Assembly: GCF_016714285.1 (NCBI RefSeq)
Contig: NZ_JADJNN010000002.1
Span: forward strand, 581,001-645,000
Length of the DNA stretch: 64,000 nucleotides
Reading direction: 5' to 3'
DNA from: Nannocystis sp.
GTDB taxonomy: Bacteria > Myxococcota_A > Polyangia > Nannocystales > Nannocystaceae
Each line of letters opens with the position of its first letter. The stretch's first letter is position 1. The translations under genes were made by a program, and so were the position numbers. Positions 1-8,225 of the stretch are shown piece after piece. The notes below the pieces were generated by a model. It was given only the letters and a program-made list of their open reading frames with translations. It made no database searches and was not told where the DNA came from.

Positions 1-2532
1 GAGGTCGAGCTGGTGGAAGGGCGGCAGGCGGGCGCTGTTGCGGGGGCCTTGCACGGCGATGTAGCTGCCGTCGCCGGCGTCGAAGACTGCGCCGATGACG
101 GGGGTGTAGGGGTTGCCGGAGATCAGTCGGAAGCGCGCGCCGATCTGCCAGTTGCGCGGGAGCTTGTAGCTGGCGATCGCGGTGAGGATGTGGGTCTGGT
201 CGAAGTTGAACAGGTAGGCGGGTTCGCCGGCGGCGTCGCGTCGCACGCTGCGCATGAGCGTGTAGCTGAGCCACGCGAACAGGTTGCGGGTGAGGGCCTT
301 GCGCAGCAGCAGCTCGCCGCCGACGACGTAGCCGCGGCCGGTGGTGGCGGCGGTCTCGGGGCGGACGCTGCCGTCGACGATCTGGAGCGTCGATGAGGGG
401 CGGGCGAGGTCCCACAGCGACTTGTAGAAGCCGGTGACTTCGAGGGTGATGTCGCGTGGGAGGGCCTGGGCGACGCCGAGGCTGGTGTGGAGGGCGTGCT
501 CGAGGCCGACGCGGGGGTTGCCGAACACGGCATCGAACTCGCGAGGTTGCGGGGTCTGGGCGTAGAGGCCGACGCCGGCCTTGAGGGTGGTGTTGTCGGC
601 GACGTCGAAGGTGGCGCGCAGGCGAGGCTCGAGCGAGGGGCGGGTGAAGGGGAGGCCGTAGTAGGTGAGGCGGGCGCCGGGGAACAGGGTGAGGCGTTCG
701 CCGAGGCGGAGCGGGGTGGTGATGTAGAGGGCGGGGCGGAGGAGGGTGCTGCTGTTCTCGGAGGACTGCTTGCCCGGGAGGGAGCCTGCTCCGGCGGCGC
801 CGGGGTTTCGGGCGGCGGCGGTGAGGGAGAGGTCGAATGCGGTGGCGACGAACTCGGTGCCGACGCGGAGGCCGAAGTTGCGTGAAAGCTGGCGTGACAG
901 CTCGGCGCGGCCGGAGAAGGTGTCGGTGACGACGTGGAAGCGGAAGGCGTCGGTGATGAGGAAGGAGACGTTGTCGCGGCGGTAGGACGGGGTGACGAGG
1001 AACTCCCAGGGGCCGAGCTGTTTGCGGTAGACGAGGTCGGCGCGGTGGAAGAACTGGATGGTCTCGATGCCGTTGTTGTTGCTGGTGTCGGTGTCGTTCT
1101 TGCCGGCGAAGAGGAGCTTGCTGCGGTCGTCGGAGCCGAACACGCGGGCCGAGAACTCGCCGCCGGAGATCGGGTAGTCGAACAGGAGCTGGTAGTCGTA
1201 GTAGCGGGGGGCGACGGTGAAGTCGAGGCCGGCGTCCTTGGGGACCACGGCGGGGAGGATCGCGTCGATGTAGCTGCGCCGACCAGCGACGATGAGCGAG
1301 CCCTTGCCGATCGGTCCCTCGGCGAGGATGCCGGTGTCGAACACGTCGCTCTTGACGTAGCCGTGGAAGCCATCGCGTCGACCCTTGCGCGGGGCGACGT
1401 TGATGACGCCGCCGATCGCGTCGCCGAAGCGGCTGTCGAAGTTGCCGGGGATGAAGTCGATCTGGGTCAGGATGTCGGCGTTGAAGACGCTGGTGAGGCC
1501 GCCGAAGTGGAACAGCTGGGGGATCTCGTGGTAGCCGAGGAAGGTCGCGGAGTCGCTGGGCGCGGCGCCGCGGATCACCAGCAGGCCGGCGCCGAAGGGG
1601 GCGCGGGCGACCCCGGGGAAGTTCTGCAGCGACTTGAGCGCGTCGCCCTGGGTGCCGGGGAGCTTGCTGATCTCCTCGGGGGTGATCGTTCGCCGGTCGA
1701 CCTCGCCGCTGTCGTCGCGGCGGGCCTTCACGACGGTCTTGTACGGGTTGAAGACGAGGGGCGTGGGGTAGTAGGCGAGCGTGAGTTGTTCGTCGGCGGC
1801 GAGGCGCTCGACGTACTCGAGGCGCTCGTAGCCCTGGACGAGCACGACGATGCGCAGCTTGCCGGAGGGGACGGCGCGGAGGGTGAAGTTGCCGGCGGCG
1901 TCGGTGACGGCGCGCATGGTCCACGCGGGTGTGGGGTCGTCGCCGTAGCGGCGCTTGCGGACGCGGCCGACGGGCTCGGAGGGGTCGGCGGGGACGACGA
2001 GGACGGAGGCGTTGGCGACCGGTGTGCGCTGGCCGGCGGACAGGACGCGGCCGCGCAGGCGCACCGGGGCGTCGGCGGGTGGGCTGTCCGAAGCGACAGG
2101 TGTGATGTCGGCGGGTGGGCTGTCTGAAGGGACAGGTGTGGAGAGCTGGATCTGGCTGTCCGAAGGGACAGATGCTTCGGGGGCGCGGATGTCGAGGGCG
2201 AGGGCGAGGACGACCTCGACGGGGCGGCCGCGGAGGAGGCCGGGCTGGTAGCGCAGCTGGGCCAGGGCGGCGAGGGCGGCGGCGTCGAGCTCGGGGTGGA
2301 GGCCGCGGGTGACCTCGATCTCGCGCGGGGCTCCGTCGACGCCGACGACGAACTTGAGCTCGATGCGGCCGGCGGGCGGCTTGGGGAGGGCGAGGAGGGC
2401 CGGGGGGTAGGTGATCGCCAGGCTGTCCCTCAGGACAGGTGCCTCGTAGCCGACGGGCGCCTGGGCGGCGGCGCGGCTCGGGGCGACGACGAGGGCGAGG
2501 GCGAGCAGCGCTGTGGGTGTCCGGAGGGACAT
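1..2532 (-). CDS. TonB-dependent outer-membrane receptor with N-terminal TonB_C-like and carboxypeptidase-regulatory domains (3-prime end cut by window)
   Basis: Likely an outer-membrane active transporter powered by the adjacent TonB-ExbB-ExbD genes; substrate unknown. Reading the minus strand from ATG at 2532 gives 844 open codons to the window edge. Order of parts: signal peptide (residues 1-24, ending RAAAQA); TonB_C-like domain (about 28-112, with VVGVDGAPREIEV and LRYQPG); a Pro/Ser linker (118-156) carrying three copies of a palindromic DNA repeat read as PVPSDSP-like peptides; a carboxypeptidase-regulatory-like beta sandwich (about 157-225, DAAGNFTLRAVPSG); a plug (about 265-385, PGVARAPFGAGLLVIRGA and RFGDAIGGVINV); then beta-barrel strands. 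The C-terminal barrel lies outside the window. It follows the TonB gene by 25 bp as the last gene of the operon. Receptors with an N-terminal TonB-box-containing C domain are common in myxobacteria. Family call is firm; substrate is not inferable. Confidence 0.93.
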   Translation of the reverse strand, partial: MSLRTPTALLALALVVAPSRAAAQAPVGYEAPVLRDSLAITYPPALLALPKPPAGRIELKFVVGVDGAPREIEVTRGLHPELDAAALAALAQLRYQPGLLRGRPVEVVLALALDIRAPEASVPSDSQIQLSTPVPSDSPPADITPVASDSPPADAPVRLRGRVLSAGQRTPVANASVLVVPADPSEPVGRVRKRRYGDDPTPAWTMRAVTDAAGNFTLRAVPSGKLRIVVLVQGYERLEYVERLAADEQLTLAYYPTPLVFNPYKTVVKARRDDSGEVDRRTITPEEISKLPGTQGDALKSLQNFPGVARAPFGAGLLVIRGAAPSDSATFLGYHEIPQLFHFGGLTSVFNADILTQIDFIPGNFDSRFGDAIGGVINVAPRKGRRDGFHGYVKSDVFDTGILAEGPIGKGSLIVAGRRSYIDAILPAVVPKDAGLDFTVAPRYYDYQLLFDYPISGGEFSARVFGSDDRSKLLFAGKNDTDTSNNNGIETIQFFHRADLVYRKQLGPWEFLVTPSYRRDNVSFLITDAFRFHVVTDTFSGRAELSRQLSRNFGLRVGTEFVATAFDLSLTAAARNPGAAGAGSLPGKQSSENSSTLLRPALYITTPLRLGERLTLFPGARLTYYGLPFTRPSLEPRLRATFDVADNTTLKAGVGLYAQTPQPREFDAVFGNPRVGLEHALHTSLGVAQALPRDITLEVTGFYKSLWDLARPSSTLQIVDGSVRPETAATTGRGYVVGGELLLRKALTRNLFAWLSYTLMRSVRRDAAGEPAYLFNFDQTHILTAIASYKLPRNWQIGARFRLISGNPYTPVIGAVFDAGDGSYIAVQGPRNSARLPPFHQLDL
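2083..2440. repeat. four copies of the interspersed GGACAG palindrome inside the receptor gene
   Basis: Copies lie at 2083-2101 (GCTGTCCGAAGCGACAGGT), 2119-2137 (GCTGTCTGAAGGGACAGGT), 2154-2172 and 2421-2440 (GGCTGTCCCTCAGGACAGGT). The first three fall in the Pro/Ser linker between the TonB_C-like and regulatory domains. The fourth is just after the signal peptide and is read as PVLRDS. All keep the reading frame open. A further partial copy spans the start codon at 2518-2533. Confidence 0.75.
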
Positions 2533-2557
2533 GAACGCAGGGGCCGGCGAGTGGAGC

Positions 2558-3412
2558 TCACTCGTTGAGCTGGAACTCGTACTCATAGCGGAGCTCGAAG
2601 TCCGCGGGCTGGCCGTTGGTGGCGACGGCGGCCTTGAACCTGGCCCGCCGGAGGGCCCGCGCGGCGACCTTGCCGCAGCCGTGGCCGATGTCCTTGGAGA
2701 TCTTGACGTCCTTGATGGAGCCGTCGCGACGGACCTGGACGGTGAGGATGACGACGCCCTGGATGCCGAGCTCCTGGACGGCGGGGCACTGCTCTTGCGG
2801 GACGCTGAGCACCTGGGGGAGGTCGCGGATGTAGAGCTCGCCGCGGGGCTCCCATGCGGCCGCGTTGCCATCGCCGACGGGAGCGTCCTTGGGGCGGCTG
2901 CCGGTGCCCTTGGAGTTGGGATCGCCGGTGCCGCCGGGGGTGCCGCCGGGAGTGCCGACGTTGACCTTGACGGAGCCGGTTTGCGAGGTCTGGCTGGCGT
3001 CGATGCGGAAGGGCGGGGGCGGCTCGTCGGGCTCGGGGTTGTCGGAGACGGGGGCGGGCTTGACGGGGCGCTCGGGCTTGGGGGCCTTGTCCTTGGTGGG
3101 CGGCGCGAGCTTCACGATCGGCTCGGGGTCAGGGTCGGGCTTTGGCTTCTCGGGCTCGGGCTCCGGGGGCTTCTCGGGCTCGGGCTCGGGCAGTTCGAAT
3201 TCGGTGAGGTCGTAGGTGGGCTCCTCGCCCTTGCAGCGGTTGAACTGCTCGCGGCACAGGAGCGGGTCGCCGCCGGCGGCGAGGCAGGCGGTCTCCTCGA
3301 TCGCACATTCGTCGCGGCTGAAGAAGGCCATGAGGGCCGCGACCACCAGGTGTGTGGCCAGCGAGCCGACGGCGCCGAAGCTGGGCCGCGCGTATGGCAT
3401 CCCGGAGCTCAA
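2558..3412 (-). CDS. TonB family energy transducer
   Basis: Periplasm-spanning protein that passes proton-motive energy from ExbB-ExbD to outer-membrane receptors. 284 residues: one N-terminal membrane segment (about 14-31, VGSLATHLVVAALMAFF), a Cys-containing stretch, a Pro/Glu/Lys-rich rigid linker (about 75-135, repeated EPEPEKP units) and a C-terminal TonB domain (about 190-284) with VVILTVQVRRDGSIKDVKI and the closing RYEYEFQLNE strand. It lies 21 bp downstream of exbD and 25 bp upstream of the receptor, all on the minus strand. The Cys pairs around residues 36-60 and in the TonB domain (QEQC, GHGC) are unusual and could form periplasmic disulfides. The name is based on architecture and operon context. 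Confidence 0.9.
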   Translation of the reverse strand: MSSGMPYARPSFGAVGSLATHLVVAALMAFFSRDECAIEETACLAAGGDPLLCREQFNRCKGEEPTYDLTEFELPEPEPEKPPEPEPEKPKPDPDPEPIVKLAPPTKDKAPKPERPVKPAPVSDNPEPDEPPPPFRIDASQTSQTGSVKVNVGTPGGTPGGTGDPNSKGTGSRPKDAPVGDGNAAAWEPRGELYIRDLPQVLSVPQEQCPAVQELGIQGVVILTVQVRRDGSIKDVKISKDIGHGCGKVAARALRRARFKAAVATNGQPADFELRYEYEFQLNE

Positions 3413-3433
3413 GGGCGCTGCTCCGTCAACGCG

Positions 3434-3877
3434 TCAGATTCCAGCGCTGGTCTGCGGCCTGGGCTTCTCGGTGGCGATCGCGTACTTCTTGACGCCGGCA
3501 TCCCGCAGCAGATCGATGAGGTGCACCATCGAACGGACGTTGGCTTCTTCGTCGCACTGGATGACCCCTTGTAGGTCGCGGTTCTCCGCGAGCTTGGCGG
3601 TGATCGCGGTCTTGATGGCGGCGTCGTCGGCCATCGGTTTGCGATCCGCGGTGATCGTCCCTTCCTTGGTGCAGATGAGCAGGATCTGATTGGTCTTGGG
3701 GTCGAGCTTCTGGCCGGTGTTGGCGTCGGGCTTGTTGACCGCGAGGGCCTCGGACTCCTGGATCTTCGTGGTGGTGACCATGAAGATGATCAGGAGCACC
3801 AACATCACGTCAACCAGCGGGGTGACGTTGATGTTGTTGATGCCGTCGTCTTCGTCGAGGTTCGTGTCGCCCGCCAC
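3434..3877 (-). CDS. exbD: ExbD/TolR biopolymer transport protein
   Basis: Inner-membrane partner of ExbB in the proton-driven motor that energises TonB. 147 residues, normal for the family. A short cytoplasmic N terminus leads into INVTPLVDVMLVLLIIFM, the family signature; the conserved proton-pathway Asp is D23 in the single membrane helix (about 17-37). The periplasmic domain follows, with a LAENRDLQGVIQCDEEA segment and a conserved MVHLIDLLRDAGV helix near the C terminus. The start lies 11 bp after the exbB stop. TolR is an alternative name, but a TonB gene and a receptor follow and no TolA/TolB/Pal is present, so ExbD is preferred. Confidence 0.93.
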   Translation of the reverse strand: MAGDTNLDEDDGINNINVTPLVDVMLVLLIIFMVTTTKIQESEALAVNKPDANTGQKLDPKTNQILLICTKEGTITADRKPMADDAAIKTAITAKLAENRDLQGVIQCDEEANVRSMVHLIDLLRDAGVKKYAIATEKPRPQTSAGI

Positions 3878-3888
3878 GGTGCCAGCCC

Positions 3889-4545
3889 TTACGCGTGACC
3901 GCGTCCGTCAGACTTGTGGTTGAACAGGGCGAGGACCATGTTGGTGAGCGCGTCGGCCTCGCCGAGCAGCGCCTTCACGCGGCGCTGGAAGAAGTTGTAG
4001 GCGATGACCGCGGGGATGGCGACGAGCAGGCCGACCGCGGTGGCTACCAGGGCCTCGTAGATGCCGGACATAACCGCGGTGGAGTACTCGGCCGAGCCGG
4101 CGACGCCGGATCGTTCGATGGCGCGGAAGGTCTCGATGATGCCGAGCACGGTGCCGAGCAGGCCGATGAAGGGTGCGTTGGCGCCGACGGTGCCGAGGAA
4201 GTTGAGGCTGCGCTCGAGGCGGAGCTTCTCGCCGGGACGCAGGGCGGCCATGATCGCGGCCATGGAGCTGCTGCCGCGGGCGCTGGTGTCGAGCATCTGG
4301 ATGGCGATGCGGCCGCCGGGGGCGCTGCTGTCCTTGACCAGGGCCTGGGCGCGGGCGAGGTCGTTATCTGCCAGGGCGGAGTGGAGGCCCCGCAGCATGG
4401 CGGCGTCGCGGCCGCGCAGGCTCTGGTAGAAGATGACGCGCTCGATCATCACAGCCACGCTGATGAGGCTCAAACCGACGAGCAGCCACAGGATCCACTC
4501 GGAGCCAACGGCTGCGAGCTCGAGGAATTTGTCCGAGAGCTTCAT
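3889..4545 (-). CDS. exbB: ExbB/TolQ proton channel family protein
   Basis: Forms the membrane proton channel with ExbD to drive TonB. 218 residues with three predicted helices: about 14-34 (GSEWILWLLVGLSLISVAVMI), about 113-135 (GTVGANAPFIGLLGTVLGII) and about 158-182 (GIYEALVATAVGLLVAIPAVIAY). The GLLGTVLGI and EALVATAVGLLVAIPAV signatures of the MotA/TolQ/ExbB family are both visible. It is the first gene of the four-gene uptake operon and starts 63 bp downstream of the truD stop. A promoter may sit in that gap, but I see no convincing boxes. Confidence 0.93.
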   Translation of the reverse strand: MKLSDKFLELAAVGSEWILWLLVGLSLISVAVMIERVIFYQSLRGRDAAMLRGLHSALADNDLARAQALVKDSSAPGGRIAIQMLDTSARGSSSMAAIMAALRPGEKLRLERSLNFLGTVGANAPFIGLLGTVLGIIETFRAIERSGVAGSAEYSTAVMSGIYEALVATAVGLLVAIPAVIAYNFFQRRVKALLGEADALTNMVLALFNHKSDGRGHA

Positions 4546-4608
4546 GAGTAGGCTGGCGAAACGTAACCGAGACGGCCTGGTTCGGCCAGCGTCCTTTGCT
4601 GACGCTGT

Positions 4609-5727
4609 TTACTGGGGCGCGGACGCGCTTGTTTGGGCCGTGGAAGCGACCGGGGCCTGCAACTCTTGCAAGAGCACGGTCGCGTAGCTGCCAGCTGGGA
4701 GCGAGAAGCGGAGGCGGAGGCCGGATGGGAGCGGGCCTTCTGCGGAGGCGAGGTCGACCTGGAGGTCGATCGTGGAAAGCTGAAGCGGGCGTCGTGTGCC
4801 CTCGACCTTGCTGCCGAGGGCCTTGAGTGCTTCGGGGGAGATCCCGGCGAGTGTGAGGATCTCTCGTTCAAGCGCGTCTGCCGCCGTGCCGGGGCTTGGG
4901 GCGCGCATCTTGCTGCCGAACATCGGACCTGTGAGGCCGAGTTCGCTGGCGTCGAGACGGGCCTGGTCGACCTCGGGCTCGCGTGACTCGAACAGGCCGC
5001 CGGTCGCAGTCTTCTTCAGGATGTCGCCGAGCAGGACGGTGCGCATCAGGCCGCGGGCGCGACGCTCCAACAGGTAGAGGTTGAACAGGGCAGATTGGCC
5101 GGCGCTGAGCAGGAAGTCGGCCTTGCCGCGGCGGGCGCCGCTAGCGAGGAGCTCGAGGCCGCGGCGGAGGTTGCCGCCGTCGTTGCCGAGGCGCTGGTTG
5201 CCGTAGAGATTGTCGAGGCCGCCGAGTTCGGCGAGGCGTGCGGCCTTCGCGGTGACGCGGGCGCGGGCCTCTTCGCCGGGGACGGCAAGGTCACGGATCA
5301 CGAGGTCGAAGTGGTTGCCGTGGAGGTGGCCGCGGCGAAGCTTGTTGCCGTGCGGGGCAGCCGGGCCGAGCTGGATGGCCGGGTGGGAGAACTCGGTCAG
5401 CCGCGGGCCGGCCGCAAACGGCACGGTGATCCACTGCTCGGTGACGGCGTCCTTGTCCTTGAGGCCGGCGAGGCCGATCTCGGGGCGGGGGATGCCGGTC
5501 TGGCGGCTGAGCTCGACGATCGCGTCCTCGGTGCCGATGCAGCGCTTGCGCAGGATGAGGAGCAGGTGGGCGCCGGTGCGTCCATCGGGGCCGTAGGCGG
5601 GGATCTCGTGGACCGTGAAGTCCTCTGGCCGCATCCGGATCCGTCCGCCGATACCGGGCAGCTCGGCCGTTTGCAGGGGCGGGTCGAGCAGGCGGGCCTG
5701 AAATTCAGGCACGGACTCGGGGGTCAC
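4609..5727 (-). CDS. truD: tRNA pseudouridine(13) synthase TruD
   Basis: Isomerises uridine 13 of tRNA-Glu-type tRNAs to pseudouridine. 372 residues, close to family length. The TruD catalytic motif GLKDKDAVTEQW covers residues 89-99, with D91 as the expected nucleophile. NHFDLVIRDL (substrate core), the NLYGNQRLG loop (about 177-186) and GPMFGSKM further on are also TruD signatures; the TRUD insertion domain lies between. The start ATG overlaps the bamD stop by 4 bp (ATGA), so the two are probably translationally coupled. Residues near the C terminus (LPSGLRLRFSLPAGSYAT) fit the family end. The tail after about 355 is Ala/Ser-rich and probably disordered. Confidence 0.93.
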   Translation of the reverse strand: MTPESVPEFQARLLDPPLQTAELPGIGGRIRMRPEDFTVHEIPAYGPDGRTGAHLLLILRKRCIGTEDAIVELSRQTGIPRPEIGLAGLKDKDAVTEQWITVPFAAGPRLTEFSHPAIQLGPAAPHGNKLRRGHLHGNHFDLVIRDLAVPGEEARARVTAKAARLAELGGLDNLYGNQRLGNDGGNLRRGLELLASGARRGKADFLLSAGQSALFNLYLLERRARGLMRTVLLGDILKKTATGGLFESREPEVDQARLDASELGLTGPMFGSKMRAPSPGTAADALEREILTLAGISPEALKALGSKVEGTRRPLQLSTIDLQVDLASAEGPLPSGLRLRFSLPAGSYATVLLQELQAPVASTAQTSASAPQ

Positions 5728-6704
5728 AGGCTCCCTGCTGCGCGGGAGCTCTGCGGCTTGCCGCGATCTTTGGGCTGCTTCTCGGGCTCGGTGTCCTTGA
5801 GCTTGGGCCGCGGCGGGCTGACCGGTCGCGGTGGGCTGCGGTCGGGGCGTTTGCGGTTGGGGTCGGCCGGGCCGAAGGTCTTGTAGATGTACTTGAGGTA
5901 GAGCCGGGCCTGGCGACCGTGATGGTGGCGCGGGTGCTGGCTCTGCAGCTCGCTGAAGGTGCTGCGTGACAGCTCGACCTCGTCCATGCGCAGGTAGGTG
6001 AGGCCGAGCAGGAACAGCACCTCGGCGTCGAGGCCGATGCCTGGGTAATTCTTGTGGGCGTTCTCCAGGCGGCCGATGGCGGCCTCGGGGACGTCGCGGT
6101 CGAGGTAGAAACGGGCCACGTAGAGCTCGTGCTCGAGGAGGCGGCGCTTGATCTCATCGCGCAGTTTGAGGGCGAAGGGCTCGAGCGAGCTGCCCGAGTA
6201 GTGGTCGAAGAAGTAGGCCAGCTCGACGAGGGCCTCTTGCAGCTGGGCCTGGTCGCGTTGGTAGTGCGGGGGCAGCAGGGCCATGCCCTCGGGCGCGTTC
6301 ATATAGGCCGAAACGGCGGCCATATAGGCGCACCAGCCGTTCTGGACGTGCTTGTGCGTGGGGTGCAGCTTGTAGAACTGCTTGAAGCCGTCCTGGGCGG
6401 TGAGATAGTTGGCTTGGGCGAACTCGGCGCGGGCGACCAGGAGCTCGGCCTCGACGGCGTAGCGGCTGAAGGGGAAGCGGATCCGGACGAAGTCGGCGTA
6501 GGCGATCGCTTCGTCCCAGTCGCGATCCTCAAACTCGCCGGTGGCCAGCTCGTAGTTTTCACGGGCGGTCTGGCCGTAGTCGGTGCTGAGGTCCGGCCCG
6601 GTCTTGCAGGCGGTGGCGAGCGCCGCGGACGTGAGCACGAGCAGCAGGGGGACCTGCGTCCTCGCGGCCGCGAGGGCCTGTGTCCACGTGCTCGACCGCA
6701 GCAT
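5724..6704 (-). CDS. bamD: outer membrane protein assembly factor BamD (lipoprotein)
   Basis: Peripheral lipoprotein of the BAM complex that inserts beta-barrel proteins into the outer membrane. 326 residues. A lipoprotein signal ends at ALATAC, with Cys33 as the lipidated residue. The body is a TPR array (about 45-275) with the BamD-typical start YELATGEFEDRDWDEAIAYADFV, RFPFSRYAVEAELLVARAEF, and a helix-turn-helix set around GRLENAHKNYPG and EVLFLLGLTYLRMDE. The C-terminal 50 residues are a Pro/Lys/Arg-rich tail not usual in the enterobacterial protein. It is the first gene of a bamD-truD pair overlapping by 4 bp and is divergent from the permease at 6828. Confidence 0.88.
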   Translation of the reverse strand: MLRSSTWTQALAAARTQVPLLLVLTSAALATACKTGPDLSTDYGQTARENYELATGEFEDRDWDEAIAYADFVRIRFPFSRYAVEAELLVARAEFAQANYLTAQDGFKQFYKLHPTHKHVQNGWCAYMAAVSAYMNAPEGMALLPPHYQRDQAQLQEALVELAYFFDHYSGSSLEPFALKLRDEIKRRLLEHELYVARFYLDRDVPEAAIGRLENAHKNYPGIGLDAEVLFLLGLTYLRMDEVELSRSTFSELQSQHPRHHHGRQARLYLKYIYKTFGPADPNRKRPDRSPPRPVSPPRPKLKDTEPEKQPKDRGKPQSSRAAGSL

Positions 6705-6827
6705 TCGTGCGCGCGAAGCTAGCCGCGGTGGCTGGCGCTGTCAAACGGCGGCGATCGGACGTCATGTGCCCGGTCGAGGTCGGCTCGAAGGCCGCGGGCT
6801 GCGAGATCTTGGGTTAGGCTCCCCGGC

Positions 6828-8213
6828 GTGGAGGCGGAGCGCGAGGGGCACAAGCTGGGCCGCTGGGCGGCGCAGTCGATCGTCGCCGGGTCGATGCTGG
6901 GCATCGGCATCTTCATCGCGCCGCCGGTGGTCGCGCAGCACGTGAACAGCTCGGGCTACTTCCTGCTGATGTGGCTGCTTGGCGGGCTGGCGGCGCTGTG
7001 TGGGGCGCTCAGCGTCGCGGAGCTCGGGGCGATGATGCCGCGGGCCGGCGGTGAGTATCCCTATCTGCGCCTGGCCTATGGGCCAGGTATCGCGTTTGCT
7101 ACGGGGTGGCTGCAGCTGCTGGCGACGTTCCCCGGTTCGCTGGCGGCGATGGCGGTGGGCACGGCGACCTACCAGATGCCGGTGTTGTTCGGCCCCGAGT
7201 TTGCGGCGCCAGTGAACCTCGGCGTGATGATGGTGGAGGGGCCGACCTTCTGGGCGATCGTCATCGTGATTGTGTTGACGGCGCTCAACCATGTGGGTGT
7301 GGTGCTCTCGGGGCGCGTGCAGCTGGTGTTGACGGTGGTGCCTCTGGCGGTGCTTCTCCTGGTGAGCCTATTCGTGGTCGGCGATGTCGGCACGGTGCAG
7401 GTCGGCGGAGGGATCGACCTCGGGCTGTGGCCGCTGCCCACGGCGGCCGCGCTGGCGGCGGCGTACTTGCCGGTGTACTTCGCTTACTCGGGCTGGAACG
7501 CGGCGATCTACATCGGCGGCGAGGTGGAGGACCCGGGGCGCAACCTGCCGAATGCGGTCATCGGCGGGACGCTGGCGGTGTTGGTGCTGTACATGGTGCT
7601 GAGCGCCGGCTTCCTGTCGGTGTTCGGCGTGGCCGATCTGGCGGGCGTGGGCGAGGCGGGGACGGCGGCGGCGGGGCGCCTGTTCGGGCAGGCCGGGATC
7701 TATGTGGTCACGACGATGATCTTGCTGGCGATGCTCGGGTCGATCAACGGCACCGTGATGACCGGGTCGCGCATCGGCTTCGCCATGGCCCAGCAGGGCC
7801 ATTTTCCGGGCGCTGGCGGACAGCTGCATCGTCGCTTCGGCACCCCAACGGTTGCGTTGTGGACGCAGGCGGTGTTGGCGATCGGGCTGATCACGATGCA
7901 GCGCTTCGAGGGGTTGATGCGCTACGCGTCGAGCGCGATGCTCATCTCGGGATCGCTGACCGTGTACAGCGTTGTGCGGCTGCGCCGGAGCATGCCGGCG
8001 CAGCCGCGACCGTATCGGGTTGCGTTCTATCCGTGGGTGCCGCTGGCGTACGTGGGCTCGAGCTTGTTCGTGTTGGTGGTGCTAGCGAACCACGGGGTGC
8101 GATCGTTGATGACGGGCGGGCTCGAGGGCGAGCTGTCAGTGTTCATGGCCGCGGGTTGGTTCGCGCTCGCGTGGCTGCTGCACCGCCTCGTCGTGGCGCC
8201 GCGGCTGCGGTAG
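6828..8213 (+). CDS. APC-family amino acid permease
   Basis: Inner-membrane secondary transporter, probably for amino acids; exact substrate unknown. 461 residues starting at GTG 6828 with about 12 hydrophobic segments. The APC signature is at the start: SIVAGSMLGIGIFIAPPVV (helix 1, unwound GxGIF core), then GALSVAELGAMMPRAGGEYPYLRLAYGP (helices 2-3). Later helices include AYLPVYFAYSGWNAAIYIGGE, another family hallmark, and GSRIGFAMAQQGHFPG. It is divergent from bamD across 123 bp and is followed after 12 bp by the exonuclease III gene. LAT-type transporters are the closest recognisable subgroup, but I cannot decide between exchanger and symporter. Confidence 0.9.
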   Translation: MEAEREGHKLGRWAAQSIVAGSMLGIGIFIAPPVVAQHVNSSGYFLLMWLLGGLAALCGALSVAELGAMMPRAGGEYPYLRLAYGPGIAFATGWLQLLATFPGSLAAMAVGTATYQMPVLFGPEFAAPVNLGVMMVEGPTFWAIVIVIVLTALNHVGVVLSGRVQLVLTVVPLAVLLLVSLFVVGDVGTVQVGGGIDLGLWPLPTAAALAAAYLPVYFAYSGWNAAIYIGGEVEDPGRNLPNAVIGGTLAVLVLYMVLSAGFLSVFGVADLAGVGEAGTAAAGRLFGQAGIYVVTTMILLAMLGSINGTVMTGSRIGFAMAQQGHFPGAGGQLHRRFGTPTVALWTQAVLAIGLITMQRFEGLMRYASSAMLISGSLTVYSVVRLRRSMPAQPRPYRVAFYPWVPLAYVGSSLFVLVVLANHGVRSLMTGGLEGELSVFMAAGWFALAWLLHRLVVAPRLR

Positions 8214-8225
8214 GCTGGCGGCCGC

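Noticed and set aside
123..1373. 416-codon minus-strand open frame of Ser/Pro/Thr composition
   Set aside because: It is a shifted frame of the TonB receptor gene, which is recognisable in the other minus frame.
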